Of a stretch of DNA of 64,000 bases, positions 49,384 to 58,583 are shown piece by piece. Position numbers and translations under genes: made by a program. Position 1 is the first letter of the stretch. Every line of letters starts with the position of its first letter. The notes below the pieces were generated by a model. That model was not told where the DNA came from. It made no database searches and worked only from the letters and a program-made list of their open reading frames with translations. Source of the stretch: Micromonospora sp. NBC_01796 (GTDB taxonomy: Bacteria > Actinomycetota > Actinomycetes > Mycobacteriales > Micromonosporaceae); assembly GCF_035917455.1 (NCBI RefSeq), contig NZ_CP109078.1, positions 1,798,001 to 1,862,000 on the forward strand, read 5' to 3'.

Positions 49384-50814
49384 CTAGCGAGTCCGGCCCG
49401 GATCGGGCAGCGGGGGAAGAAGGCTGGCCAGGGTTCGTACCGCCCGGGTCAGCTCGGCGGGCGGGTTCGCGGCGTACCCGAGGACCAGTCCGGGCGGCCC
49501 GCCGGGCGCCAGCCGGAGCCGGGACAGCGGCACCGGCATCAGCCCGGCCCGCTGCGCGGCGTCGGCCAACCCCTCGTCGTCGACCCCGTCGGGCAGCTCG
49601 ACCACCAGGTGCAGTCCGGCCGCGATACCGGAGATCCGGGCCGCCGGCAGGTACCGGCGCAGGGCGGCGGTGAGCGCGTCCCGGCGCTGCCGGTGTGCCT
49701 GCCGGGAACGGCGCAGGTGGCGGTCGTACCCGCCGTCGGCCAGGAGTTCGGCGAAGGCTAGCTGTTCGAGCACCGGTCCGCCGATGTCGGCCGCCGTCTT
49801 GGCCGCGACGACCGCCGCCCGCCACCCCGGCGGTACGGCGAGCCAGCCGAGCCGCATCGCCGGGGCGAGTGCCTTGCTGGCCGACCCGATGTGGGCGACC
49901 AGGTCCGGGGCGAGACCCTGGAGGCAGCCGACCGGGTCCCGGTCGTACCGGAACTCGGCGTCGTAGTCGTCCTCGACCACCAGACCCCCGGTCGTACGCG
50001 CCCAGGCGAGCAGGGCGGCCCGGCGGCGCGGTGCGAGCACCACGCCGGTCGGGTACTGGTGTGCCGGTGTGGTCAGCACCGCCGGCAGCCCGGTGCGGGC
50101 CAGCGCCTCGACGTCCAGTCCCTCGTGGTCGACCGGCACCGGCACCGGACGCAGCCCCTGCGCCTCGAAGTGCACCCGGATGGCGACGCTGCCCGGATCC
50201 TCGATCCCGATCGTGGTCGCGCCCCGACTCCGGAGCACGGCGGCGACCAGGGAGAACGCCTGGGCCGCACCGGTGGTGATCACCAGGTCGGCCGGGTCGA
50301 CCCTGGCCGCCCGGACCCGGCCGAGATAGTTCGAGAGTTCGGTACGCAGCCGGGGCGCGCCGGCCGGGTCGCCGTAGTCGAAATCGGCGTCGCGGGCCCG
50401 GCTCAGCGCCCGCTCGTACGCCCGCCGCCACTGGGCGCGGGGGAACATCGCCAGGTCCGGCACCCCCGACCGGAGCCCGTTCCCGCTCGGATTCACCTGA
50501 ACAGCGGGACCGGCTGCGCTCGACCGTGCGTCAGGCGGGCCGGACCGGCGCTGCGTCGCTCCGGTGTCCGGCGCGACCACGGTCCCCGCTCCGGGGCGGG
50601 CGAGCAGCCGTCCCTCGGCCACCAACTGCTCGTACGCCTCGACCACGACGCCCCGGGACAGCCGCAGGTCGGCGGCGAGTCCCCGGCTGGACGGAAGCCG
50701 GGTGCCCGGTACGAGCCGCCCCTGCACGATCGCCTCCCGGAGGGCGACGGTGAGCTGTCCGGCGAGGCCGGGTCGGGCCCGGTCGAGTTCGACGAGCGCC
50801 TCCGGGGTGGTCAA
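49384..50814 (-). CDS. MocR-family (GntR/aminotransferase) regulator
   Basis: A 476-residue protein. An N-terminal GntR winged helix (about 1-75, TRLPSSRGLAADLRLSRGVVVEAYEQL) is fused to an aminotransferase class I domain with the PLP lysine in GSASKALAPAMRLGW. MocR regulators (PdxR, GabR types) sense PLP or amino acids and bind direct repeats. TTG 50814 with AGGGAGG five bases upstream. It is divergent from an EamA exporter, its likely target. Confidence 0.93.
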   Translation of the reverse strand: MTTPEALVELDRARPGLAGQLTVALREAIVQGRLVPGTRLPSSRGLAADLRLSRGVVVEAYEQLVAEGRLLARPGAGTVVAPDTGATQRRSGPPDARSSAAGPAVQVNPSGNGLRSGVPDLAMFPRAQWRRAYERALSRARDADFDYGDPAGAPRLRTELSNYLGRVRAARVDPADLVITTGAAQAFSLVAAVLRSRGATTIGIEDPGSVAIRVHFEAQGLRPVPVPVDHEGLDVEALARTGLPAVLTTPAHQYPTGVVLAPRRRAALLAWARTTGGLVVEDDYDAEFRYDRDPVGCLQGLAPDLVAHIGSASKALAPAMRLGWLAVPPGWRAAVVAAKTAADIGGPVLEQLAFAELLADGGYDRHLRRSRQAHRQRRDALTAALRRYLPAARISGIAAGLHLVVELPDGVDDEGLADAAQRAGLMPVPLSRLRLAPGGPPGLVLGYAANPPAELTRAVRTLASLLPPLPDPGRTR

Positions 50815-50860
50815 TTGGTCCTCCCTAACCCGTCCGCATTGGCCCTCAACACAGGACCAT
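50814..50860. promoter_or_regulatory. Candidate MocR operator between the divergent genes
   Basis: ATTGGTCCTC (50814-50823) and ATTGGCCCTC (50838-50847) form a direct repeat 24 bases apart. A related inverted copy ATGGTCCT is read on the minus strand at 50860-50853. The spacing resembles MocR direct-repeat operators. The first copy overlaps the regulator start codon, which would allow autorepression. Confidence 0.5.
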
Positions 50861-50881
50861 CTGCACCCTAGCGTCGTACGG

Positions 50882-51844
50882 GTGAAGATCTCCAACACCG
50901 GCGCCGTACTGCTCTGCGTCCTCGGCATGACGATCGTCGGCAGTTCCGTCTCGATCAGCCAACTGGTCCTCGACTACCCCACCCTGACCGGACAGGCCGC
51001 CCGGTACGCGCTCGCCGCCGCCGCACTGTTCGCCATCGCCCGGCGCTGGCCCGGAATCGGTGTCGACGGCCGGCCCGCGACGGGTCGGCCGACCGGACGC
51101 GAGTGGGTTGTCCTCACCGCACTGGCCGCCAGCGGGCTGGCCGCGTTCAACGCCTTCGTCCTGATCGCCCTGCCGCACGCCGACCCGGCCCTGGTCGGCA
51201 CCTTCATCGGGGCGGCACCCCTGGGTTTGGCCCTGCTCGGGCCGCTGCTGCGCGGACGGCGGCCGACCGTACGGCTGCTCGGGGCGGCGGGCATCGTCGT
51301 CGCCGGTACGGCGCTGGTGCAGGGCACCGGTCGGGCGGACACGATCGGGGTACTCGCCTCGCTCGGTGCGCTCGGCGGGGAGATCGCCTTCTCGCTGCTC
51401 GCCGCCGCCGTCCTGCCCCGCCTCGGCCCGGTACGGGTGGCCGCGTACAGCTGCGCGCTGGCCGTACCGCTGCTGCTGGTCGGCGCGCTGGTGGCGGGGG
51501 AACCGGCCGAGTGGCGGCTGCCGACCGGGGTGGAGGCGGCCACGTACGCCTACCTGGCCGCGCTGATGACGGTGGTCGCGTTCGTCGCCTGGTTCACCGG
51601 GCTGCGCAAGCTGGGCGTCGAGCGGGCCGGGATCCTGGTCGGCCTGATGCCGGTGGCCACCCTGGTCACCGCCGCCGTCCAGGCCGGACGACTTCCCGCG
51701 CTCGGCTCGACCGCCGGGGTACTGGTGGTCGCGCTCGGCCTCGCGGTGGGTCTCGCCGGCCAGCGGAACCAACCCGCCGACGGTCAGCCTGCCGTGCTGC
51801 CCGAACCGGTGGTGGCTTCCACGGCGCGGACCGCGTCTGCGTAG
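50882..51844 (+). CDS. EamA-family (DMT) transporter
   Basis: A 320-residue protein with ten predicted transmembrane helices in two EamA repeats. The drug/metabolite transporter superfamily exports amino acids or other small molecules; the substrate is unknown. Divergence from a MocR regulator suggests it is induced by that regulator. GTG 50882 with no clear ribosome site. The last 61 bases overlap the convergent mazG gene. Confidence 0.9.
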   Translation: MKISNTGAVLLCVLGMTIVGSSVSISQLVLDYPTLTGQAARYALAAAALFAIARRWPGIGVDGRPATGRPTGREWVVLTALAASGLAAFNAFVLIALPHADPALVGTFIGAAPLGLALLGPLLRGRRPTVRLLGAAGIVVAGTALVQGTGRADTIGVLASLGALGGEIAFSLLAAAVLPRLGPVRVAAYSCALAVPLLLVGALVAGEPAEWRLPTGVEAATYAYLAALMTVVAFVAWFTGLRKLGVERAGILVGLMPVATLVTAAVQAGRLPALGSTAGVLVVALGLAVGLAGQRNQPADGQPAVLPEPVVASTARTASA

Positions 51845-52773
51845 GCGAGGGCGGCCCGGCGCAGTGCCGCCTCGGCGTCCAGCCCGTCGGCGCGGGCCTG
51901 GACCACCACGTCCAGCAGCCGGGCACCGAGCCGGGCCTCGTCGTCCAGGGTGGCCGGGACCGGTGGTGGGATGTCCAGCCCGGCCCGGCCGGCCCGTTGC
52001 AGGATCTTCGCCGCGAGCGAGAGGGCCGGCTGGGCCAGCGCGATCCCGTCCAGGACCGAGTCGCGGGCCTTCTCCGCCTTCTTGATCTGCTCCCAGTTGG
52101 TGACGATCTCGTCGATCGACCCGACCGGGGTGTCGGCGAAGACGTGCGGGTTGCGCCGGATCATCTTGTCGACCAGGCCACCGGCCACGTCGTCGATGTT
52201 CCACCGCTCGTCGTCGGGCAACTCCTCGGCCAGCCGGGCGTGCAGCACCACCTGGAGCAGCACGTCACCCAGCTCCTCGCGGAGCGCGTCCAGGTCACCG
52301 GCCACGATCGCGTCGTACGCCTCGTAGCACTCCTCCAGCAGGAACTGGGCGAGGGTGGCGTGGGTCTGTGCCCGCTTCCACGGGTCACCGCCGGGCGAGG
52401 CGAGCCGGTCCATCACGGCGACCGCGTCGAGCAGCCGGGCGCCGGGCGGGTCCCAGGAGCCGTACATCAGCTCCAGCTCGGCCAGACCGGGTTCGCGGGC
52501 CAGGCGCAGCCCCAGCTCGCGGGCCATCCGGTCGTCGCCGACCGGACCGGCCAACCAGACCACGGTCCCGTCGGTTCCGGCGGTGGCGAGCAGGTCCGGC
52601 ACCGGAGTGTCGGTCAGGGTCACGGTGCCGCCGGCCACCCGTACGGCGGTGGTCAGCTCGCTCTCCGCGCCGGCCAGCACCGGGTGCTGGCGTACCACGT
52701 CCCAGGCCGCCGCGGTGAGCAGGCCGGCGGGCAGCCGGGGCGAGGTGACCAGGAGTACGACTCGGGCGGTCAT
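51784..52773 (-). CDS. mazG: Nucleoside triphosphate pyrophosphohydrolase MazG
   Basis: A 329-residue protein. The MazG core (LLEECYEAYDAI, LREELGDVLLQVVLHARLAEE) carries the Mg-binding Glu/Asp residues, and a second half (RRNPHVFADT, NWEQIKKAEK) completes the two-lobed form. It hydrolyses non-canonical or excess NTPs to NMP and PPi. The first ~100 residues form an additional domain. ATG 52773. The C-terminal 20 codons are antisense to the EamA gene. The mfd neighbourhood is typical. Confidence 0.94.
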   Translation of the reverse strand: MTARVVLLVTSPRLPAGLLTAAAWDVVRQHPVLAGAESELTTAVRVAGGTVTLTDTPVPDLLATAGTDGTVVWLAGPVGDDRMARELGLRLAREPGLAELELMYGSWDPPGARLLDAVAVMDRLASPGGDPWKRAQTHATLAQFLLEECYEAYDAIVAGDLDALREELGDVLLQVVLHARLAEELPDDERWNIDDVAGGLVDKMIRRNPHVFADTPVGSIDEIVTNWEQIKKAEKARDSVLDGIALAQPALSLAAKILQRAGRAGLDIPPPVPATLDDEARLGARLLDVVVQARADGLDAEAALRRAALAYADAVRAVEATTGSGSTAG

Positions 52774-52786
52774 CGGATCTGCCCGC

Positions 52787-53485
52787 TCAGCGCGGGTCGA
52801 CCACCGTGCCCGTGTCGCCCTCGCCCAGGGGAACGCTGACCGCAGCCGGCCCGCCCTGGAAGGAGAGGATCGGGAACTCCAGCGGCCGGTAGCGCGGGTT
52901 GACCGTGACGTCGAAGCGGGTGACCGCGTCGGCGAGCACCTTGCGGTTGCCGAGCGCCGCCTGCAACTGCTCACCGTCGAGCTGCTGCCCGGCGGCCTCG
53001 TCCGTCACCGTCGCCTCGATCGCACCGGCGGCCTTGGCCACCTTGCCCAGGGCGAGCAGTTCGGCCGGGGTCGGCTTCACCGGCTCACCCGGCGGTACGG
53101 CCGACAGGCAGGTGAACAGCGCCGCGGCCTCCTTGGCGAACGCGGTCTCCGGCGCCACCGCGAACTGCTGGGCCACCTGGTCGACCGGGGCCGGCTCCTT
53201 GGCCTGGAGGTTCTCTGCCTTGGTGAACCGCTGGCAGACGTCGTTGAGGACCAGCACGCTGACCACGAAGGTGCGCGTCGGCGGCTTCGCCTCGGGGGCG
53301 CCCGCGGCGGCCGGCGGTGCGGGCTTCGCCCGCAGCTCGTCGATGAGGTCGGTCACCTGGTTCTCGGTGATCTGCCGGTCGCCGACGTAGGCGGCGGCAC
53401 CGGGCTGGGCACGGCAACCGGTGAGGGCGATGATGCCGACCGCGGCAACCACGGCGATCGGCGCCAGACGGCGAGCACGCTGCAT
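52787..53485 (-). CDS. SurA N-terminal-like lipoprotein
   Basis: A 232-residue lipoprotein. The signal peptide ends with lipobox ALTGC (Cys24). The following YVGDRQITENQVTDLIDEL resembles the SurA/parvulin-family N-terminal chaperone segment, without a PPIase domain. It lies between mfd and mazG. An lpqU-type lipoprotein occupies a similar place in mycobacteria but is a different family. ATG 53485. Confidence 0.85.
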   Translation of the reverse strand: MQRARRLAPIAVVAAVGIIALTGCRAQPGAAAYVGDRQITENQVTDLIDELRAKPAPPAAAGAPEAKPPTRTFVVSVLVLNDVCQRFTKAENLQAKEPAPVDQVAQQFAVAPETAFAKEAAALFTCLSAVPPGEPVKPTPAELLALGKVAKAAGAIEATVTDEAAGQQLDGEQLQAALGNRKVLADAVTRFDVTVNPRYRPLEFPILSFQGGPAAVSVPLGEGDTGTVVDPR

Positions 53486-53559
53486 GGCCGACACTCTCTC
53501 ACGCGCCGCCCGGCCCGACCGGTACGGGGTCACCGGGCGGGCCGTACCACCACTGTCCG

Positions 53560-56500
53560 TCACCGGGCGGCCAGTACGGGCTCGCCGATGACGTCCTTCA
53601 ACAACTGCCCGCACCATTCCAGCAGGACCTGGTCGCGCAGCGGCTCGCCGCCGATCCGGCGGGTGCTCGGCCGGGGCACGCTGACCTGGTCGGTGACCTG
53701 CTTGTAGACCGCGTCCGGGTGGTAGCGCTTGAGCCGCATCTGCTTCGAGTCGGGCAGCGGCAGCGGGCCGAACCGGACGTACTTGCCCTGGACCGACACG
53801 TCGGTCAGGCCGTACGCGCGGGCCAGGAGGCGGAACCGGGCCACCGCGACGAGGTTCTGCACCGGCTCCGGCGGTGCACCGTACCGGTCGGTCATCTCGA
53901 CCACCACCTCGTCGAGGCGGGCGGCGTCGCGGGCCTCGGCGAGCTTGCGGTACATCTCCAGGCGGAGCCGTTCCACGCTCACGTAGTCGTGCGGCAGGTG
54001 GGCGTCGATCGGAAGGTCGATCTTGACGTCGACCTCCTCCTCCGGCCGCTCGCCCTTGAACGTCTGCACCGCCTCGCCGACCATCCGGACGTAGAGGTCG
54101 AACCCGACGCCCTCGATGTGCCCGGACTGCTCGCCGCCGAGCAGGTTCCCGGCGCCCCGGATCTCCAGGTCCTTCATCGCCACGTACATGCCGGCGCCCA
54201 ACTCGGTGTGCTGGGCGATGGTGGCCAGCCGCTCGTGGGCGTGCTCGGTCAGCGGCTTCTCCGGCGGATAGAGGAAGTACGCGTACGCCCGCTCCCGGCC
54301 ACGGCCGACCCGGCCCCGGATCTGGTGCAACTGGGCCAGGCCGAGCAGGTCGGCCCGTTCCACGATCAGCGTGTTGGCGTTCGGGATGTCGATGCCGGAC
54401 TCCACGATCGTGGTGCAGACCAGGACGTCGTACTCCTTCTCCCAGAAGCCGACCATGACCTTCTCCAGTGCTTCCTCGCCCATCTGGCCGTGCGCGACCG
54501 CGACCCGCGCCTCGGGCACCAGCTCACGGATCCGGCGGGCTGCCCGGTCGATCGACTCGACCCGGTTGTGCAGGTAGAAGACCTGCCCGTCACGGAGCAG
54601 CTCGCGGTGGATCGAGGCGGCGACCTGCCGGTCGTCGTACGCGCCGACGAAGGTGAGCACCGGGTGGCGCTCCTCCGGTGGGGTGGCGATGGTGGACATC
54701 TCCCGGATCCCGGTGATCGCCATCTCCAGGGTCCGCGGGATCGGCGTCGCCGACATCGTCAGTACGTCGACCGCGGTCCGCAGCGTCTTCAGGTGCTCCT
54801 TGTGCTCGACCCCGAACCGCTGCTCCTCGTCGACGATGACCATGCCGAGCGCCTTGAACCGGGTGGCGGCGGCGAGTAGCCGGTGGGTCCCGATGACGAT
54901 GTCGGCGCTGCCGTCGGCGGCGGCTTCCAGGGTCTGTTCGGCTTCCTTCGGGGTCTGGAACCGGGAGAGCTGCCTGATCTGGACCGGGAACTGCCCCATC
55001 CGCTCGGCGAACGTGTTGTAGTGCTGCTGGGCGAGGAGTGTGGTCGGGACCAGGACCGCCACCTGCTTGCCGTCCTGGACGGCCTTGAACGCCGCCCGGA
55101 CCGCGATCTCGGTCTTGCCGTACCCGACGTCACCGCAGATCAGCCGGTCCATCGGGGCGGACTGCTCCATGTCCCGCTTGACCTCCTCGATCGCCGACAA
55201 CTGGTCCGGCGTCTCGGTGTACGGGAAGGCGTCCTCAAGCTCCCGCTGCCACGGGGTGTCCGGGGCGAAGGCGTGCCCCTTGGACGCCTTACGGGCGGCG
55301 TAGAGCTGGATGAGCTGGGCGGCGATCTCGCGTACCGCCTTGCGGGCGCGGGCCTTGGCCTTCTGCCACTCGCTGCCGCCCATCTTGTGCAGCGTCGGGG
55401 TCTCCCCGCCCACGTAACGGGAGAGCTGGTCGAGCTGGTCGGTGGGGACGAAGAGGCGGTCACCCGGCTGGCCCCGCTTGGTGGAGGCGTACTCCAGGAC
55501 CAGGTACTCGCGCTCGGCGCCGTTGACCGTACGTTGCACCAGCTCGACGTAGCGGCCGATGCCGTGCTGCTCGTGCACCACGTAGTCGCCGGTCTTCAGC
55601 TCCAGCGGGTCGATGGTGTTGCGCCGCCGGCTCGGCATCTTGCGCATGTCGCGGGTGGAGGTGCCCCGTCCCCCGGTGATGTCGTTCCCGGTGAGTACGG
55701 CGAGCTTGGTGGCGCTGGCGCCGTCGAGCAGGAAGCCGTGGTTGAGCGAGCCGCAGGTGACGAGCAGTTCACCGGGGGCGGGTGCGGCGAGGATCGTCTC
55801 GACCGCCGTCGCGCCGAGCCCGCCGTCGCGGAGCACCTCGACCGCCCGCTGGGCCGGTCCGTGCCCCTCGAAGACCAGCGCCACCGCCCAGCCGTCGGCG
55901 GTCCACCGCTTGAGGTCGTCGACCACCCGGTTGGTCTCACCGTGGTAGAGCGCGGTCGGCTGCGCGGCGAGCGTGATCGACACCCCCTCGTCGGGGGTGA
56001 CGTCGGTGCGTACCGGGTCCAGCCACGGCTGGTCGTCGGCCGCCGGGGTGTCTTCGACCAGCCCGAACGGGGAGATCGACCACCAGGGCTGGCCGAGGGC
56101 GGCGGCTGTTGCCCGTACCTCTCCCAGGGTCTTGAATGCGGCGGCGCCGACGTCGATCGGGGCCTGGCCGCCGACGGCGGCCGCGGCCCAGCTCGCCTGG
56201 AGGAACTCCTCCGAGGTACGGACCAGGTCATGCGCCCGGGTACGGATCCGCTCCGGGTCGAACAGCAGAACGTGCGCTGCCGCCGGCAGGCAGTCGAGCA
56301 GCGTCTCCATGCTGCCCGTGCCGTCCAGGAGTGCCGGGGCGAGCGACTCCATGCCCTCGACCGGGATCCCCTCGGCCAGCTTCTCCAGGATCTCGGCCAG
56401 CTCCGGATGGGCTTCGGCCAGGGCGGCGGCCCGTTCCCGGATCTCCGGGGTGAGCAAGAGTTCGCGGCACGGCGGCGCCCAGAGTTGGTCGACCTGCTCG

Positions 56501-57192
56501 ATGGTCCGCTGGTCGGCGACGGCGAAGGTACGGATCTCCTCCACCTCGTCGCCCCAGAACTCGACCCGGGACGGGTGCTCGTCGGTGGGCGGGAAAACGT
56601 CCAGGATCCCGCCCCGGACGGCGAACTCACCGCGCTTGGTGACCAGGTCGACCCGCGAGTACGCCAGGTCGGCCAGCCGGTGCGCGACCACCTCCAGGTC
56701 CGCTTCGGCGTGGCTGGTCAGGCGTACGGGTTCGAGGTCACCGAGCCCCTTGAGCTGCGGTTGCAGCACCGAGCGGACCGGAGCGACGACTACCCGCAGG
56801 GGCCCGGCGCCGTCGGCACCGTCCGGGTGCGCCAGCCGTCGCAGCACGGCGAGCCGCCGGCCGACGGTGTCCGACCGGGGGGAGAGCCGCTCGTGCGGCA
56901 GGGTCTCCCAGGCGGGGAAGACGGCCACCTGCTCGGCCGGCAGGAGGCTACCCAGCGCGGCGGCGAGGTCGTCGGCCTCGCGGGTGGTGGCGGTGACCGC
57001 GAGTACGGGGCGGCCGGCGCCGCCCTGGTCCGGTTCGGCGGCCACGGCGGCCACCACGAACGGCCGCAGTGCCGCCGGTGCGGTCAGATCGAGCCCGTCG
57101 GCCTGCGCTGCACCGCCCCGGGCCAGATCACGGGTACGGGTGAGAGCCGGGTCGCCGAGGGCGGCAGCCAGCAGACCGGCGAGCATCGTCAC
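53560..57192 (-). CDS. mfd: Transcription-repair coupling factor
   Basis: Mfd removes stalled RNA polymerase and recruits UvrA. The 1210-residue product has UvrB-like N-terminal domains (VTATTREADDLAAAL, FPAWETLPHERLSPRSD), the RNAP-interacting/CarD-like domain (GDYVVHEQHGIGRYVEL), and a RecG-like SF2 motor: Walker A GDVGYGKTE, VDEEQRFGV, MSATPIPRTL, QIRGRVGRGRERAYAY. GTG 57192 is preferred, since AGAGG is eight bases upstream; ATG 57186 and 57231 are alternatives. Confidence 0.96.
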   Translation of the reverse strand: MTMLAGLLAAALGDPALTRTRDLARGGAAQADGLDLTAPAALRPFVVAAVAAEPDQGGAGRPVLAVTATTREADDLAAALGSLLPAEQVAVFPAWETLPHERLSPRSDTVGRRLAVLRRLAHPDGADGAGPLRVVVAPVRSVLQPQLKGLGDLEPVRLTSHAEADLEVVAHRLADLAYSRVDLVTKRGEFAVRGGILDVFPPTDEHPSRVEFWGDEVEEIRTFAVADQRTIEQVDQLWAPPCRELLLTPEIRERAAALAEAHPELAEILEKLAEGIPVEGMESLAPALLDGTGSMETLLDCLPAAAHVLLFDPERIRTRAHDLVRTSEEFLQASWAAAAVGGQAPIDVGAAAFKTLGEVRATAAALGQPWWSISPFGLVEDTPAADDQPWLDPVRTDVTPDEGVSITLAAQPTALYHGETNRVVDDLKRWTADGWAVALVFEGHGPAQRAVEVLRDGGLGATAVETILAAPAPGELLVTCGSLNHGFLLDGASATKLAVLTGNDITGGRGTSTRDMRKMPSRRRNTIDPLELKTGDYVVHEQHGIGRYVELVQRTVNGAEREYLVLEYASTKRGQPGDRLFVPTDQLDQLSRYVGGETPTLHKMGGSEWQKAKARARKAVREIAAQLIQLYAARKASKGHAFAPDTPWQRELEDAFPYTETPDQLSAIEEVKRDMEQSAPMDRLICGDVGYGKTEIAVRAAFKAVQDGKQVAVLVPTTLLAQQHYNTFAERMGQFPVQIRQLSRFQTPKEAEQTLEAAADGSADIVIGTHRLLAAATRFKALGMVIVDEEQRFGVEHKEHLKTLRTAVDVLTMSATPIPRTLEMAITGIREMSTIATPPEERHPVLTFVGAYDDRQVAASIHRELLRDGQVFYLHNRVESIDRAARRIRELVPEARVAVAHGQMGEEALEKVMVGFWEKEYDVLVCTTIVESGIDIPNANTLIVERADLLGLAQLHQIRGRVGRGRERAYAYFLYPPEKPLTEHAHERLATIAQHTELGAGMYVAMKDLEIRGAGNLLGGEQSGHIEGVGFDLYVRMVGEAVQTFKGERPEEEVDVKIDLPIDAHLPHDYVSVERLRLEMYRKLAEARDAARLDEVVVEMTDRYGAPPEPVQNLVAVARFRLLARAYGLTDVSVQGKYVRFGPLPLPDSKQMRLKRYHPDAVYKQVTDQVSVPRPSTRRIGGEPLRDQVLLEWCGQLLKDVIGEPVLAAR

Positions 57193-57254
57193 GATCACTA
57201 CCTCTGCGTCAACACGCGAAACTGCCCCCATCCGGCTTCCGGACGGGGGTCCAC

Positions 57255-57336
57255 CTCCCCAAGTTTATCCCCCTCCCCGACCCCCACCCCCCACCCCAAA
57301 CCCACCCACCCCACCCCATCCCACCCCGCCGCCACC
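57255..57336 (-). other. G-rich leader tract upstream of mfd
   Basis: On the minus strand, the ~80 bases between the type A inverted repeat and mfd are G-runs with short spacers (such as GGGGTGGGGTGGGTGGG). It would be the mfd 5' leader or promoter region and can in principle form several quadruplexes. No clear promoter is visible. Confidence 0.5.
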
Positions 57337-57338
57337 CC

Positions 57339-57398
57339 GTTGATCATGAAGTTAGCGCAGAATCTAGCGATCAACTTTGCGCTAACTTCATGATCAAC
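57339..57398. repeat. Intergenic inverted repeat, type A copy 2
   Basis: Perfect 21-bp arms (57339-57359 with 57378-57398) around an 18-base loop. The first 19 bases of the arms are identical to those at 29051-29110. Between the LD-carboxypeptidase stop and the mfd start, both on the minus strand. Confidence 0.9.
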
Positions 57399-57408
57399 AC
57401 GATTGCGA

Positions 57409-58470
57409 TCAGTACCGGACGGTGATGCGGCGGGCGGTCGAGTCGACCCGGGCGAGACCGCCGTACGGGATGATCAGTTGCGGGTCGGTGTGGCCGACGT
57501 CGAGGCCGAAGACGGCGATCGCGTCGGGGTTGTACTCGGCGAGGACCCTGAGTACGGCGGCGCGCTGGGCCTCGGTGTGCTCCCGCTTCTGCTCGGCGTT
57601 GTTCGGCTGCTCGAAGTCCCACGCCTTCGGTCGGCCGACCAGCACCGCGGAAAACTCGGCGAGCAGCCCGCGCTCCCCCATGTTGCGCAGGATCCGGAAC
57701 ACCTCGACGTCGGACGGGATCTCCTCGGAGGTCTCCAGCAGCAGCACGTGACCGGCGTACGCCTCGTTCGGTCCGACCCGACCGGCCTGGAGCAGCCAGC
57801 CGAGGATCTCCAGGTTGCCGCCCCAGACCGGCCCCTCGACCCTGGTCTGCGGCCCGTGCCAGTGCCAGCCGTCGGACGGGAACATCACCGGTTCGGCAGC
57901 CAGGGTGGACGGGTCGCGCCAGTCGCTCGGCTCGTCGCTGTACCGCTTGGCCGGCGCTAGTTCGTACCAGTCGGTGGTGAAGAGTGCGGCCCGCAGTGAG
58001 GCGGCGGTCGCCGGGTGCATGCTGCCCGGCCGGCCGAGGTGCACCAGGACCGAGCCGCCGTGGTAGCCGACCAGCCCGAGTTCGAAGAGGTACGCCAGCA
58101 CGTTGGTGTTGTCCGAGTAGCCGAAGTACGGCTTGGGGTTGGCGGCGATCACCTCCCCGTCCAGGTGCGGCACCACGGTGATCAGGTCGTCCCCGCCGAC
58201 GGTGGCGAGCACGGCGGTGATCGTCGGGTCGGCGAAGGCGGCGGTCAGGTCACGGGCGCGTTCGCGCGGGTGGGCACCGCTGGCGCGGGTGGTCGGGTAC
58301 TCCACCGGGATCAGGCCGAACTCGTCGCGCAACCGGCGCAGGCCCAACTCGTACACGTGGGGGAAGACGGCCGGCAGGCCGGCGGAGGGCGAGAGTACGG
58401 CGACCCGGTCCCCCGGTTGTGGTTTCGCGGGATACCGCTTGGGCTCGATGGAGCGGTTCACTGCGGGCAT
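57409..58470 (-). CDS. S66 family LD-carboxypeptidase-like protein
   Basis: A 353-residue serine peptidase of family S66. The nucleophile is Ser119 (YFGYSDNTN), and the VEGPVWGGNLEIL and FGLDVGHTDPQ segments carry the Glu and His. Family members cleave the murein tetrapeptide L,D-bond or, as MccF, microcin C-type peptide-nucleotides. GYSDNT favours the MccF-like branch over classical LdcA. No signal peptide; cytoplasmic. ATG 58470. Confidence 0.9.
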   Translation of the reverse strand: MPAVNRSIEPKRYPAKPQPGDRVAVLSPSAGLPAVFPHVYELGLRRLRDEFGLIPVEYPTTRASGAHPRERARDLTAAFADPTITAVLATVGGDDLITVVPHLDGEVIAANPKPYFGYSDNTNVLAYLFELGLVGYHGGSVLVHLGRPGSMHPATAASLRAALFTTDWYELAPAKRYSDEPSDWRDPSTLAAEPVMFPSDGWHWHGPQTRVEGPVWGGNLEILGWLLQAGRVGPNEAYAGHVLLLETSEEIPSDVEVFRILRNMGERGLLAEFSAVLVGRPKAWDFEQPNNAEQKREHTEAQRAAVLRVLAEYNPDAIAVFGLDVGHTDPQLIIPYGGLARVDSTARRITVRY

Positions 58471-58522
58471 CAGCCCACCCTAGCGATCGATCATGACCAG
58501 GGGGTTCCCATTTCCCAGGCGA

Positions 58523-58556
58523 GGGGTATGGTGGGGTCACAGGAGGGTTATACCCC
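58523..58556 (+). promoter_or_regulatory. Inverted-repeat operator/promoter of the Clp_N-RHH gene
   Basis: GGGGTAT (58523-58529) and ATACCCC (58550-58556) form a 7-bp inverted repeat with 20-base spacing. The inner GGGTTATACCC (58545-58555) is itself palindromic and contains a -10-like TTATAC. It is 28 bases upstream of the ATG. Ribbon-helix-helix proteins often repress their own promoters, so autoregulation is plausible. Confidence 0.5.
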
Positions 58557-58583
58557 CTACCTAACCCCAGAGGGGAGCCAAGG

